Positions 8,451-17,661 of a stretch of 36,174 bases of DNA are shown here, in pieces. Both the position numbers and the translations under genes were made by a program. Under the pieces are notes generated by a model. That model had not been told where the DNA came from, searched no databases, and saw only the letters and a list, made by a program, of their open reading frames with translations. Each line of letters begins with the position of its first letter. The first letter of the stretch is position 1. The DNA comes from Pseudomonadota bacterium (GTDB lineage: Bacteria; Pseudomonadota; Gammaproteobacteria; Competibacterales; Competibacteraceae): NCBI GenBank assembly GCA_018240295.1, contig JAFEGB010000345.1, positions 1 through 36,174 of the forward strand. The letters run 5' to 3'.

Positions 8451-9110
8451 TCAGTATTCGCGGCGGTAACGGTCGTAGAGATCGAGCACGCGCGCGACGT
8501 AGACGCGGGTTTCCTCGATCGGCGGCACGGCGTACCCGTTGCGGATCACGGTGTTCTCGCCGGCGTTGTACGCAGCGATCGCCAGGGTCATCTGCTGGAA
8601 CTGGTCGAGCAGCAGGCGCAGGTAACGGGCTCCGCCATGCAGGTTCTCGGTCGGATCGAAGGCATCGCTGACGCCGAAACGCCTGGCGGTCGCCGGCATC
8701 AGCTGCATCAGGCCCATGGCGCCGGCACGCGACACGGCCAGCGGATCGTAGGCGGATTCGGCGGTGATCACCGCATGCAGCAGCGCCGGTTCGAGCCGGT
8801 ACTGGGCTGCGACGGCATGGATGGCCGGGCTGTAGAGCTTGCGGCGGGCCGAGCTTGCGACGCGCGTGGTCGGCAGATGACCGAGGCTGACGCCGGGCGG
8901 CAGCTGGGCGGTCGCCGGCCGATAGTCGGACGGTGCGTCGGGGCGATTGGCGTAGCTTGGCGTCGCCATCGTCACGCGGTAGCGCGAGTCGCCGTCACAG
9001 ACGTTGCTGATGTGCAGCACGCCCTGGGCGTCGCGATAGGAGCAGATGTCGGCCGCTGCCGGCAGGGCACACAGACTGCCGAGACACAGGAAAAGTATCC
9101 GGTGCTGCAT
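8451..9110 (-). CDS. Secreted DUF4124-SLT lytic transglycosylase
   Basis: A 219-residue exported protein. The start is set at MQHRILFLCL because a signal peptide (about 1-20) begins there; the in-frame extension upstream is basic and non-family. Residues about 21-48 are DUF4124-like (DICSYRDAQGVLHISN). The SLT domain covers about 92-215, with catalytic Glu118 in TAESAYDPLAVS, then AGAMGLMQLMPATA and IAAYNAGENTV. It likely cleaves glycan strands in the periplasm, perhaps for envelope machine insertion. It is 10 bp upstream of the Slt70-like gene. Confidence 0.88.
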   Translation of the reverse strand: MQHRILFLCLGSLCALPAAADICSYRDAQGVLHISNVCDGDSRYRVTMATPSYANRPDAPSDYRPATAQLPPGVSLGHLPTTRVASSARRKLYSPAIHAVAAQYRLEPALLHAVITAESAYDPLAVSRAGAMGLMQLMPATARRFGVSDAFDPTENLHGGARYLRLLLDQFQQMTLAIAAYNAGENTVIRNGYAVPPIEETRVYVARVLDLYDRYRREY

Positions 9111-9322
9111 GGTGCGAGGTTCATCCGGCTGCGACGTTTGCCGCGGACGGGTGTCCGGGGCGCCGTCTATTCTGGTCGGGGCGCCCGGCGGGGGGCCGGG
9201 GCTACGGCAGCAGCAAAGTACTGGATGGCGGCAGCGGACACAACCGTCTGTCGCCATTGAGGTTCGGGCGCCGTTCATTTCCTCTGAGGGTCCGCGTCCC
9301 CGGCGGGCCATGGCGGACAGCG

Positions 9323-10863
<1,541 letters not shown>

Positions 10864-10873
<10 letters not shown>

Positions 10874-10884
10874 GGAGGCCGGCC
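10864..10884. repeat. GC-rich hairpin over the ppk2 stop codon
   Basis: GGCCGGC (10864-10870) and GCCGGCC (10878-10884) form a 7-bp stem around a TGAGGAG loop that includes the ppk2 stop. No T-run follows on the plus strand. It may help end or stabilise the ppk2 transcript. Confidence 0.4.
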
Positions 10885-10907
10885 GGACTCCGGCGCGGGC
10901 CGGCCAG

Positions 10908-10931
10908 AAAAAAGCCCCGCCGCGGCGGGGC
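10908..10931 (-). terminator. Intrinsic terminator of the BI-1 gene
   Basis: Read on the minus strand: GCCCCGCCGCGGCGGGGC forms a self-complementary GC stem followed directly by six T residues (plus-strand A-run 10908-10913). It lies 33 bp beyond the stop of the minus-strand BI-1 gene. On the plus strand it lacks a T-run. Confidence 0.85.
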
Positions 10932-10963
10932 TTGGCTGGCTACGACCCGTGCCGCAGCAGCGA

Positions 10964-11641
10964 TCAGTCGTCGCTGCCGAGAATGCCGAGCAGCTGCAGC
11001 AGGCTCGTGAACAGGTTGAAGATGTCCAGATACAGCGCGACGGTCGCCATGATGTAGTTGGTCTCGCCGCCGTGCAGGATCGAACTGGTGTCGTACAGGA
11101 TGAAGCCCGACATCAGCATCACGACCATCGCCGAAACCGCAACGTGCAGGCCCGGCACGGAGAAGAACATCGCCGCGAGGCTCGCGACCAGCGCGACGAT
11201 CAGGCCGACGAACAGGAATCCGCCCATGAAGCTGAAGTCTCGGCGCGACACCAGCACGTAGGCCGACAGCGACAGGAAGATCAGGCCGGTCAGGCCCATC
11301 GCCCCCATGACCAGTTCGCCGCCACCCGGCAGCGCCAGGTAACGCGACAGCACCGGGCCGAGCGTGTAGCCCATGAAGCCGGTGAACGCGAACACCGAGG
11401 CCAGGCCCCAGGCGCTGTTGCGCAGCTTCATCGTCAGGAACAGCAGGCCGAACATCCCGACCAGCATCAGCAGCCAGTGCATCGGCGGCGCCTGCGTGAC
11501 GACGGCGAAACCGGCGGTGGCGGCGCTGAACAGCAGCGTCATCGACAGCAGCAGGTAGGTGTTGCGCAGGACGCGATGGCCCTGCACCGTGGACAGCGCA
11601 CCGGTGCGGGCGCCGACCGGCAGCGGTTGATACGAGTTCAT
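10964..11641 (-). CDS. BI-1/YccA family integral membrane protein
   Basis: A 225-residue Bax inhibitor-1 family membrane protein with about seven hydrophobic segments, typical of the YccA/YbhL group. YccA modulates FtsH protease in E. coli and other members act as pH-sensitive calcium leak channels; which role applies here cannot be read from the sequence. Start MNSYQPLPVG is supported by GGAGGT 8 bp upstream. Late segments include FILYDTSSILHGGE and YLDIFNLFTSLLQLLG, the conserved C-terminal family block carrying the acidic residues. It is a monocistronic unit bounded by a promoter at 11715-11742 and a strong terminator at 10908-10931. Confidence 0.9.
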   Translation of the reverse strand: MNSYQPLPVGARTGALSTVQGHRVLRNTYLLLSMTLLFSAATAGFAVVTQAPPMHWLLMLVGMFGLLFLTMKLRNSAWGLASVFAFTGFMGYTLGPVLSRYLALPGGGELVMGAMGLTGLIFLSLSAYVLVSRRDFSFMGGFLFVGLIVALVASLAAMFFSVPGLHVAVSAMVVMLMSGFILYDTSSILHGGETNYIMATVALYLDIFNLFTSLLQLLGILGSDD

Positions 11642-11714
11642 CGTCGGTGACCTCCGGGGATGATCGACGTGGCAATGGACCGGCCGGACAGCGACCGGTT
11701 CCAGCGACACATTG

Positions 11715-11742
11715 ATATTACCTGTAAGAAAAAGGTCTGCAA
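11715..11742 (-). promoter_or_regulatory. Sigma70-type promoter for the BI-1 gene
   Basis: On the minus strand, TTGCAG (11742-11737), a 16-bp spacer and TAATAT (11720-11715) match the -35/-10 consensus well in an otherwise GC-rich region. The predicted start of transcription is near 11708, giving a leader of about 67 nt before the ATG at 11641. Confidence 0.6.
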
Positions 11743-11748
11743 GTCCGG

Positions 11749-11780
11749 AAACCTTGCGATTCTTAATCAAGGTTAAGAAT
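11749..11780. repeat. Overlapping inverted repeats upstream of the BI-1 promoter
   Basis: ATTCTTAA (11759-11766) and TTAAGAAT (11773-11780) form a perfect 8-bp dyad with a 6-bp centre, centred about 62 bp upstream of the predicted BI-1 transcription start. A second dyad overlaps it: AACCTTG (11750-11756) with CAAGGTT (11768-11774). A third pairing is AAGGT (11732-11736) with ACCTT (11751-11755). The first dyad looks like a dimeric activator or repressor operator; the regulator is unknown. Confidence 0.55.
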
Positions 11781-11874
11781 TGTCTGAGCTGCGAGTCCGA
11801 AGCGCGACTGCAGACCGACGCCCTGCCAGGAGCCAGCATAGACGGCTGGTCCACGTACCTGATCGGAAGCTGCC

Positions 11875-12144
11875 ATGTCGATTCACGGAAGAATGCAGGC
11901 CCTGCTGGCCGGCCTGCTGCTGATTGCCAGCAACGGGGCATGGGCGCAGGTGTTCAAGTGCGTCGATGCCGCCGGCCTGACGAGCTACAGCCAGACGCCC
12001 TGTACCGCCGATGCCCGGGAAGTCGGCCGCTGGCAGGGCCGGGTCGGCGCGGTGATGATTCCGGCGGGGGCCGCGGCCGTCACGATGCGCCCGGTCGACG
12101 TGAACCGCACGAAGCTGCCGGTGCAGGCTCCTTCGCAGCCGTGA
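11875..12144 (+). CDS. Small secreted DUF4124 protein
   Basis: An 89-residue exported protein. It has a signal peptide about 1-24 ending GAWA, then a short DUF4124-type segment with VFKCVDAAGLTSYSQTPC and a Pro/Ala-rich tail. GGAAG precedes the ATG. DUF4124 domains are common at the N-terminus of periplasmic proteins (one occurs in the transglycosylase at 8451), and the stand-alone form has no assigned function. The gene converges on zapE with a 10-bp gap. Confidence 0.75.
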   Translation: MSIHGRMQALLAGLLLIASNGAWAQVFKCVDAAGLTSYSQTPCTADAREVGRWQGRVGAVMIPAGAAAVTMRPVDVNRTKLPVQAPSQP

Positions 12145-12154
12145 GGCGCTGCCC

Positions 12155-13279
12155 TCAGGGCAGGTGCGGGCGGGCCAGAAATTCCTTGGACTGCATCTCC
12201 TGCAGCCGGCTGATCGTGCGCTGGTACTCGAACTTCAGCTTCTCGCCGACGTAGATCGCTTCGCACGGAGCGGCCGCGGCGAGGATCAGCTTGACGTTGC
12301 GGTCGTAGAACTCGTCGACGAGGTTCAGGAAGCGCCGCGCGGCGTTTTCCATGGTCCAGTCCAGCACCGGCACCCGGCCGATCAGCACGGTGTGGAACTG
12401 CCGGGCGATCTCGATGTAATCGTTCTGCGAGCGCGGCCCGTCGCAGATTTCCGCGAAGTCGAACCAGACCACGCCGTCGGCCAGTTCGCGCGTGCGCAGG
12501 AAGCGACCCTCGATCTCCAGCCGGGCATTGTGCTGGCCCGGCTCCGGGGCCAGGGAGCGGAAGGTCTCGGCCAGCACGGTCTCGGCGCGCGCATCGAGCG
12601 GGTGGTGGTAGATCTCGGCGCGCTCCAGATAGCGCAGCCGGTAATCGGTGCCGCCATCGACGTTGACGACCTCGCAGTGCGTCTTCAGCAGCTCGATCGC
12701 CGGCAGGAAGCGCGCGCGCTGCAGGCCGTCCCTGTACAGCAGGTCGGGCGGGATGTTGGTGGTCGTGACCAGCACCACGCCGCGCTCGAACAGCGCCGCG
12801 AGCAGGCCGTGCAGCAGCATCGCGTCGGTGATGTCGGCGACGAAGAACTCGTCGAGACAGAGCACGCGCAGGTTCTCGGCAAGCTGCGCGGCGACGATCT
12901 TCAGCGGATCCTGCTGGTGTTTCACGTCCTTCAGCCGCGCATGCACCATCTGCATGAAGCGATGGAAGTGCAGGCGCTGCTTCTCGCGAAACGGCAGCGT
13001 GTCGTAGAAGGTGTCGACCAGATAGGTCTTGCCGCGCCCGACTCCGCCCCAGAAGTACAGGCCGCGGATCGCCGGCGCGGTCGGCGCATCCGCCTCCCGG
13101 CCCTTGCCGAGCAGCTTGCCGAACAGGCCGCCGCCGCTGCGCACCGGCACGGCCGCAGGCTGCGGCCGGGCGATCAGGGCATCGTGCAGTTTCTGCAGCA
13201 GGCGCACGGCGTGTTCCTGGGCCGGATCGTGCGCGAAGCCCGGGCGCTTCAGGTCCTGCTGGTAACGGGAATACGGCAT
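12155..13279 (-). CDS. zapE: ZapE/AFG1-like cell division ATPase
   Basis: A 374-residue AFG1-like P-loop ATPase. ZapE in E. coli associates with FtsZ at late constriction and under low oxygen. Start MPYSRYQQDL is the family N-terminus. Walker A is GGVGRGKT (78-85), followed by YLVDTFYDTLP; Walker B is LCLDEFFV (140-147), followed by ADITDAMLL, a family signature. The C-terminal block contains WFDFAEICDGPRSQNDYIE and the final EFLARPHLP. It follows cysQ by 68 bp on the same strand, so nudE-cysQ-zapE may be cotranscribed. Confidence 0.93.
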   Translation of the reverse strand: MPYSRYQQDLKRPGFAHDPAQEHAVRLLQKLHDALIARPQPAAVPVRSGGGLFGKLLGKGREADAPTAPAIRGLYFWGGVGRGKTYLVDTFYDTLPFREKQRLHFHRFMQMVHARLKDVKHQQDPLKIVAAQLAENLRVLCLDEFFVADITDAMLLHGLLAALFERGVVLVTTTNIPPDLLYRDGLQRARFLPAIELLKTHCEVVNVDGGTDYRLRYLERAEIYHHPLDARAETVLAETFRSLAPEPGQHNARLEIEGRFLRTRELADGVVWFDFAEICDGPRSQNDYIEIARQFHTVLIGRVPVLDWTMENAARRFLNLVDEFYDRNVKLILAAAAPCEAIYVGEKLKFEYQRTISRLQEMQSKEFLARPHLP

Positions 13280-13347
13280 GGCGATGGCTCGGACGGCAGG
13301 AATGCGGCAGTGCGGCATTGTGCGCAGCCGCCAGGGGCAGCGGCAAG

Positions 13348-14166
13348 TCAGGCCGGGGGGCTGCGACGCGGCAGATAGCGGGTCCAGTCGTGGCCGGCGT
13401 CGCCGAAGGCCAGGAAATCCGGGTTGATCAGCGTGTGCCGGGCGTTGTAGCGCAGTGGCCGGCGTGCGCCGTCGCAGAGCCCGCCGCCGGCTTCCTCCAG
13501 CAGGATCTGCGAGGCTGCCGTGTCCCATTCGCTGGTCGGGCCGAAGCGCGGATAGACGTCGGCCTCGCCCTCGGCGATCAGGCAGGCCTTCAGCGCGCTG
13601 CCGATGCCGCGGTAGACGTGCTCGCCGAGGTAGCCGAGATAGGTCTGCAGCAGGTGGCCGGTATGCCGGCGCGAGCCGGCGACGCGCACCGGCCCGCTGC
13701 CGAGCGCCCGGCAGCGGATCGGCACCGGCGTGCTGCCCGGCACGAGCTTCCAGGCGCCGCCGCCGCGCCAGGCCCAGTAGGCCGCGCCGCTGACCGGCAT
13801 CAGGATCAGCCCGAACACCGGGAGGTGGTCTTCGACCAGCGCGATGTTGATCGAGAACTCGCCGCTGCGGGCGACGAACTCGCGCGTGCCGTCGAGCGGA
13901 TCGACGAGCCACAGCCGTGGCCAGCCCAGCCGCTGCGGGTGTTCGTCGGGCGCTGATTCCTCGGACAGCACGGGGATGTCCGGCGTCAGGCGCGCGAGGC
14001 CTTCGCAGAGCACGGCGTGCGCGGCGAGGTCGGCCGCCGTGACCGGCGTGCGGTCGGACTTCAGGTGAATCGCGAAGTCGGAGGCATAGATGCGCAGGAT
14101 TTCGCCGGCGGCCCGCATGGCCAGTGCCAGCACCGGTTCGGCGAGGGCGGCGAGGGCGGTATCCAT
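13348..14166 (-). CDS. cysQ: 3'(2'),5'-bisphosphate nucleotidase CysQ
   Basis: A 272-residue inositol-monophosphatase-fold enzyme that hydrolyses PAP, the by-product of sulfate assimilation, to AMP and phosphate. Metal-ligand motifs are present: SEES (68-71), VDPLDGTREF (88-97), and the late WDTAASQILLEEAGG. Start MDTALAALAEPVL is taken from the domain boundary; the frame remains open upstream but overlaps nudE. It begins 20 bp after the nudE stop, an arrangement consistent with a nucleotide-clearance operon in gammaproteobacteria. Confidence 0.9.
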   Translation of the reverse strand: MDTALAALAEPVLALAMRAAGEILRIYASDFAIHLKSDRTPVTAADLAAHAVLCEGLARLTPDIPVLSEESAPDEHPQRLGWPRLWLVDPLDGTREFVARSGEFSINIALVEDHLPVFGLILMPVSGAAYWAWRGGGAWKLVPGSTPVPIRCRALGSGPVRVAGSRRHTGHLLQTYLGYLGEHVYRGIGSALKACLIAEGEADVYPRFGPTSEWDTAASQILLEEAGGGLCDGARRPLRYNARHTLINPDFLAFGDAGHDWTRYLPRRSPPA

Positions 14167-14186
14167 CGGCTGGGCCGGCCGGGTGC

Positions 14187-14735
14187 TCAGCGCGCTGCGG
14201 CGAGTGCCGCGCGCGCCAGAAACAGCGCGGCGATCGAGCGGGCCTCGGTGAAGTCGGGCCGCGCGAGCAGCGCATCGAGCTCCGACAGCCGCCACGGCAC
14301 CACCTCGATCGCTTCGGGCTCGTCGCCGGGGCGGGTTTCCGGATAGAGGTCCTCGGCGAGCACGAGGTGCGTGACGTGCGCGAAGTAGCCGGGGGCGATG
14401 GTCGCCGAGCGCAGCAGCGTCAGCCGGCGCGCGCCGTGGCCGACTTCCTCCATGATCTCGCGGTTGGCGGCGGCGAGCGGGTCTTCGCCGGCCTCGACGA
14501 CGCCCTTCGGGCAGCCGAGTTCGTAGCGGTGCGTGCCGGCGGCGTATTCGCGCACCAGCAGGCAGGTGTCGGCGTCGAGCATCGGCACGATCAGCACCGA
14601 GCCGTGACCACCGCTCGGCACGCGTTCGAATTCGACCTCGACACCGTTGGCGAAGCGCAGGTCGACCTTCTCGACCCGGAACAGACGCGAGCGGGCGACC
14701 GTTTCGGTCGCGAGGATTTCGGGGAGCGGGCGCAT
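14187..14735 (-). CDS. nudE: Nudix hydrolase NudE (ADP-sugar/NADH type)
   Basis: A 182-residue Nudix enzyme resembling NudE, which hydrolyses ADP-linked compounds such as ADP-ribose and NADH. The Nudix box G-x5-E-x7-RE-x2-EE-x-G fits exactly at 78-99 (GVVEAGEDPLAAANREIMEE...). NudE-type context residues ELGCPKG precede it and APGYFAHVTHLVLAEDL follows. Start MRPLPEILATETVARSRLF is the usual family beginning. Its neighbours are cysQ downstream and, divergently, a YrfG-like nucleotidase; the nudE, yrfG, cysQ association is a known gammaproteobacterial grouping. Confidence 0.88.
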   Translation of the reverse strand: MRPLPEILATETVARSRLFRVEKVDLRFANGVEVEFERVPSGGHGSVLIVPMLDADTCLLVREYAAGTHRYELGCPKGVVEAGEDPLAAANREIMEEVGHGARRLTLLRSATIAPGYFAHVTHLVLAEDLYPETRPGDEPEAIEVVPWRLSELDALLARPDFTEARSIAALFLARAALAAAR

Positions 14736-14749
14736 GGCGGCGATTGTCG

Positions 14750-14792
14750 GTCGCGGCCGCGACGACGACAAGCGGGCTGCGCACGTCATAAT
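14750..14792 (+). promoter_or_regulatory. Promoter and palindrome between nudE and yrfG
   Basis: ACGACA (14765-14770), a 16-bp spacer and CATAAT (14787-14792) form a plausible plus-strand promoter with a start near 14799, about 30 nt before the yrfG ATG. Just upstream, GTCGCGGCCGCGAC (14750-14763) is a perfect palindrome that could serve as an operator shared by the divergent genes. Confidence 0.4.
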
Positions 14793-14829
14793 CGGGCGGA
14801 CGCCCCCTGCCTGCCCCCGGAGGCACCCG

Positions 14830-15507
14830 ATGGCAAGCCCGCCGTGGACCCGCATCGACACCGTGCTGCTCGACATGGACGGCACGCTGCTCGACCTGCG
14901 TTTCGACAACCATTTCTGGCTCGAACACCTGCCGGCGCGCTGGGCCGCGCTGCACGGCCGTGAGCCGGCCGCGGCCCGCGAGGAACTGCTGGCGCGCTAC
15001 CGCGAGGTCGAGGGCACGCTGGCCTGGTACTGCGTCGAGCACTGGTCGCGGGCGCTCGCCGTCGACGTGGTCGAGCTGAAGCGCGAGGTCGAGCACCTGA
15101 TCCGCTTCCTGCCGGATTCGCTCGATTTCCTCGCAGCACTGCGCCAGGCCGGCAAGCGCGTCGTGCTCGCGACCAACGCCCATCCGTACAGTCTGGCGCT
15201 GAAGGCCGAGAAGACCGGTCTCGGCGGGCATTTCGACGTGCTGGTCAGCGCGCACGAATTCGGCGTGCCGAAGGAGCATCCGAAGTTCTGGGCCAGCCTG
15301 CAGGCGCGCATCGGCTACGACCCGCCGCGCACGCTGTTCCTCGACGACAGCCTGCCGATCCTGCGCGCCGCGCGTGACTACGGGCACATCGGCCATCTGG
15401 TGTCGATGCTGCGCCCGGACAGCGCGCAGCCGCTGCGCGCGCGCGCCGAGTTCGCAGCCGTGCTGAGGCTCGGCGAGCTGCTGCCGGTGCTGCCCTCCGG
15501 GGAATGA
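14830..15507 (+). CDS. yrfG: HAD-family GMP/IMP nucleotidase (YrfG-like)
   Basis: A 225-residue HAD phosphatase like YrfG, which dephosphorylates purine 5'-nucleotides. Motif I is LLDMDGTLLDL, with nucleophile Asp15 and Asp17. The motif II region is VVLATNAHPYSLALK, with YrfG-type Asn-Ala. Motif III Lys sits within VPKEHPKFW, and motif IV is LFLDDSLPIL. The cap includes the WYCVEHWSRAL segment typical of this subgroup. The ATG at 14830 has GGAGG 6 bp upstream. It is divergent from nudE and likely functions with NudE and CysQ in nucleotide housekeeping. Confidence 0.88.
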   Translation: MASPPWTRIDTVLLDMDGTLLDLRFDNHFWLEHLPARWAALHGREPAAAREELLARYREVEGTLAWYCVEHWSRALAVDVVELKREVEHLIRFLPDSLDFLAALRQAGKRVVLATNAHPYSLALKAEKTGLGGHFDVLVSAHEFGVPKEHPKFWASLQARIGYDPPRTLFLDDSLPILRAARDYGHIGHLVSMLRPDSAQPLRARAEFAAVLRLGELLPVLPSGE

Positions 15508-15534
15508 GTCCGGATTTGCCAGGACCCGGAAACG

Positions 15535-15564
15535 CGCGACGGCGCGGGGGAGCGCGCCGTCGCG
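15535..15564. terminator. Perfect 12-bp hairpin between convergent yrfG and mltD-like genes
   Basis: CGCGACGGCGCG (15535-15546) and CGCGCCGTCGCG (15553-15564) pair perfectly around a GGGGAG loop. It lies 27 bp after yrfG and 35 bp after the opposite gene's stop. There is no T-run on either side, so termination is inferred from location and stem strength. Confidence 0.5.
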
Positions 15565-15599
15565 GGTTCAGACAAGCCGGGGGCGGATGGATCAGGCCA

Positions 15600-16847
15600 T
15601 CAGCGCACGCCGCGCTTGCGGGCCGGAGCAGCGGCGGTGCGCGGCGGGTCGGCCATCGCGATCAGCTCGGCCGGTGTTGCCGGCTGACCGGCGGCGGCCA
15701 GCCGCGCGAGCGTCTGATCGGGCACCCAGACCGTCGCGCCGGCCGGCAGCATCGCCCGGCCGCCGAGGGCGGCCGGCGACCAGCCCGGGTTCAGCGCCGA
15801 GAGCTGCTCGACCGACAGGCCGTAGTAGCTTGCCAGATGCGGGGCCGAGGTCGGGTGATCGAGCACGACGTTTTCGCGCGGCACCGGGATGCCGCGGGCC
15901 GGCGTCACGACCGTGCGTCCGGCGAGTTCGCGGGCGGCCAGGAACTGCGCGTAGAAGTTGCGCGACGCGAAGCCGAAGGCCTTGCCGTCGTAGTCCCAGA
16001 CGATGCGGCCGATGTCGGCGCCGTGCAGGCTGCGTGCTTTGGCCAGTCCGCCGACGCCGTGGTTGTACGAGGTGATCGCGAGTCCCCAGTCGCCGAGCCG
16101 GCTGTAGGCATCGGCGAGATAGCGCGCCGCACCCTGCGCGGCCACCAGCGGATCGAGCCGCTCGTCGGTGGCCGTGTGCACGACCATGTAGCTCTTCGCC
16201 GTCGAGGGCATGAACTGGAAGATGCCGGCGGCGCCGACCGAGGAGCGGGCGCTGGCCTGGAACGAGGATTCGACGTGCGGCAGGTAGGCGAGGTCCCCGG
16301 GGACACCGGCCGACTGGAAGATCTCGCGGAAGCGCTGGTCGTAGCGCGCGCCGATCTCCAGGCCGCGCGCGAAGCGCTCGCGGATGCCGCGCTGCGCGCG
16401 CAGCCGCTCGGCGGCACCGATGACGCCGGCCTCGCCGGCGCTGCTGGCGACGATGCGCTCGCGCAGGCGCTTTTCATCGGCGTTCAGCGATTCGCCGGCG
16501 AGCTGCTTGCGTTCGAGTTCGCGCAGCTGCGCCTGCAGGCCGTCGCGACGGGCGCGCAGCACGGACTTGTCATCGGTGCTCAGCCCTTCGCGCGCGCCGC
16601 CGGGCAGGTCGACGATCTCGTAGACCAGATCGAGATAGCGTTCGTCGTGCAGCGCGTACTGGCCGAGGCTCCAGCTGCCGTAGACCTGCTTCCAGAATTC
16701 GACCGGCGCGCGCAGGTTCTCGGGCGCCGGGAACGGCCCCTGGCGCACGTACGGGCCGCTCGGCTTCGGATCGACGCTGGCGCAGGCCGCAAGCACGCAG
16801 AGAGCCGCTGCCGCGAGCAGGCGGCGGACCGGACGGGTGTGATGCAT
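15600..16847 (-). CDS. MltD-like membrane-bound lytic transglycosylase lipoprotein
   Basis: A 415-residue lipoprotein. The start at MHHTRPVRRLL is chosen because AGGGGG lies 7 bp upstream and a lipoprotein signal with lipobox LAAC (Cys22) follows. The next residue is Ala, suggesting outer-membrane sorting. The middle region (about 95-165) is charged and helical. The SLT domain from about 170 has catalytic Glu193 in YLPHVESSFQ, then GAAGIFQFMPSTAKSY and ITSYNHGVGGL, as in MltD. A single degenerate LysM-like segment (about 326-376, with HLASYYGLSVEQLSALNPG) would bind glycan. MltD usually carries two LysM motifs. Confidence 0.85.
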   Translation of the reverse strand: MHHTRPVRRLLAAAALCVLAACASVDPKPSGPYVRQGPFPAPENLRAPVEFWKQVYGSWSLGQYALHDERYLDLVYEIVDLPGGAREGLSTDDKSVLRARRDGLQAQLRELERKQLAGESLNADEKRLRERIVASSAGEAGVIGAAERLRAQRGIRERFARGLEIGARYDQRFREIFQSAGVPGDLAYLPHVESSFQASARSSVGAAGIFQFMPSTAKSYMVVHTATDERLDPLVAAQGAARYLADAYSRLGDWGLAITSYNHGVGGLAKARSLHGADIGRIVWDYDGKAFGFASRNFYAQFLAARELAGRTVVTPARGIPVPRENVVLDHPTSAPHLASYYGLSVEQLSALNPGWSPAALGGRAMLPAGATVWVPDQTLARLAAAGQPATPAELIAMADPPRTAAAPARKRGVR

Positions 16848-16990
16848 CGGAAAACCCCCTGAAGATCCCCTCGGTCGCCGGGGCACCGGTGACCGCCCGA
16901 ATTCTGGATTCGTGACCGCGATTTATAGAGGCAGCAGGCCGGCCCCGGCAAGCCGCGTTGTACGACCGATGCCGGGGGCACGCGCAGGCT

Positions 16991-17443
16991 TCAGCGCGGC
17001 TCGTCGAGGTTCCAGTTGCCGATGTCGGCGTCGATGCCTTCACCGCCCGGGTGGCCGTCGCCGCCGAGCGAGTAGATGTCGATCGGACCGTGCTGGCCGG
17101 GGTTGGCATACAGGTAGAAGCGGTTCCACGGATCCTTCGGCACCTGCGGCAGATAGGGGCCGTGCCAGTTCATCGACTCGGCAGCCTCGGCCGGCTTGTG
17201 CGCGAGGGCTTCGAGGCCGACGGCGGTCGCCGGGTAGCGGCCGGTGTCCTTCTTGTAGCGGTTCAGGGCTTCCTGCAGCGTGCGGATCTCGGCGCGCGCG
17301 GCGCGCTGGCGCTTCTCGTCGGGCCGCTCCATGACCCGCGGCACGATCAGCGCGGCGGCCACGAGCAGGATGATCAGCACGGCGAGCGACTCGATGAGCG
17401 TGAAGCCGAAGCTGCTGCTGCGGCGACGAAGGCGGGTGGGCAT
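16991..17443 (-). CDS. gspG: Type II secretion major pseudopilin GspG (orphan)
   Basis: A 150-residue class III prepilin. It has a short basic leader, then the processing site G|FTLIESLAVLIILLVAA with conserved Glu at +5, a hydrophobic helix, and the GspG C-domain with LNRYKKDTGRYPA, GLEAL and a late SLGGDGHPGGEG calcium-loop-like segment. Start MPTRLRRR is preferred over an upstream ATG at 17482 because a probable extended -10 covers that region. No other gsp genes are in the window. It may serve a T2SS encoded elsewhere or a specialised pseudopilus. The mltD-like gene follows on the same strand after 143 bp. Confidence 0.9.
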   Translation of the reverse strand: MPTRLRRRSSSFGFTLIESLAVLIILLVAAALIVPRVMERPDEKRQRAARAEIRTLQEALNRYKKDTGRYPATAVGLEALAHKPAEAAESMNWHGPYLPQVPKDPWNRFYLYANPGQHGPIDIYSLGGDGHPGGEGIDADIGNWNLDEPR

Positions 17444-17477
17444 GCGCGGGGCGGTCCTGCTGGGGCGTGGGCGGGGG

Positions 17478-17486
17478 ATCATAGCA
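17478..17486 (-). promoter_or_regulatory. Extended -10 promoter for gspG
   Basis: On the minus strand, TGCTATGAT (17486-17478) is an extended -10 element, with a predicted transcription start near 17471, about 28 nt before the chosen ATG. No good -35 is visible. A CCGCGCG-AAA-CGCGCGG hairpin (17488-17504) lies immediately upstream and could modulate it. Confidence 0.45.
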
Positions 17487-17661
17487 ACCGCGCGAAACGC
17501 GCGGCAGCGTCCGCGTGAGGACCGCGCACCCGGCCGGGCGTTCCCGTCATCGCCGGGTCATGCGCCTGCAAGACGGGCGCAACCGCAGCGCAAGCAGGCT
17601 GCAAGAAGCACTGCCCAGACTCGCCGGCCATCGTCCAGAGGCCGCCGCGGAGTCCGCCGCC

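Noticed and set aside
6521-8671. 716-codon plus-strand ORF opposite the Slt70-like gene
   Set aside because: Antisense to a complete transglycosylase; the translation is Gly/Arg/Ala-rich without motifs.
12155-15396. Apparent fusions in the minus-strand frames upstream of zapE and cysQ
   Set aside because: The frames stay open because of high GC; each protein's family N-terminus falls at the ATG chosen, and the extensions translate antisense or out-of-frame parts of neighbours.
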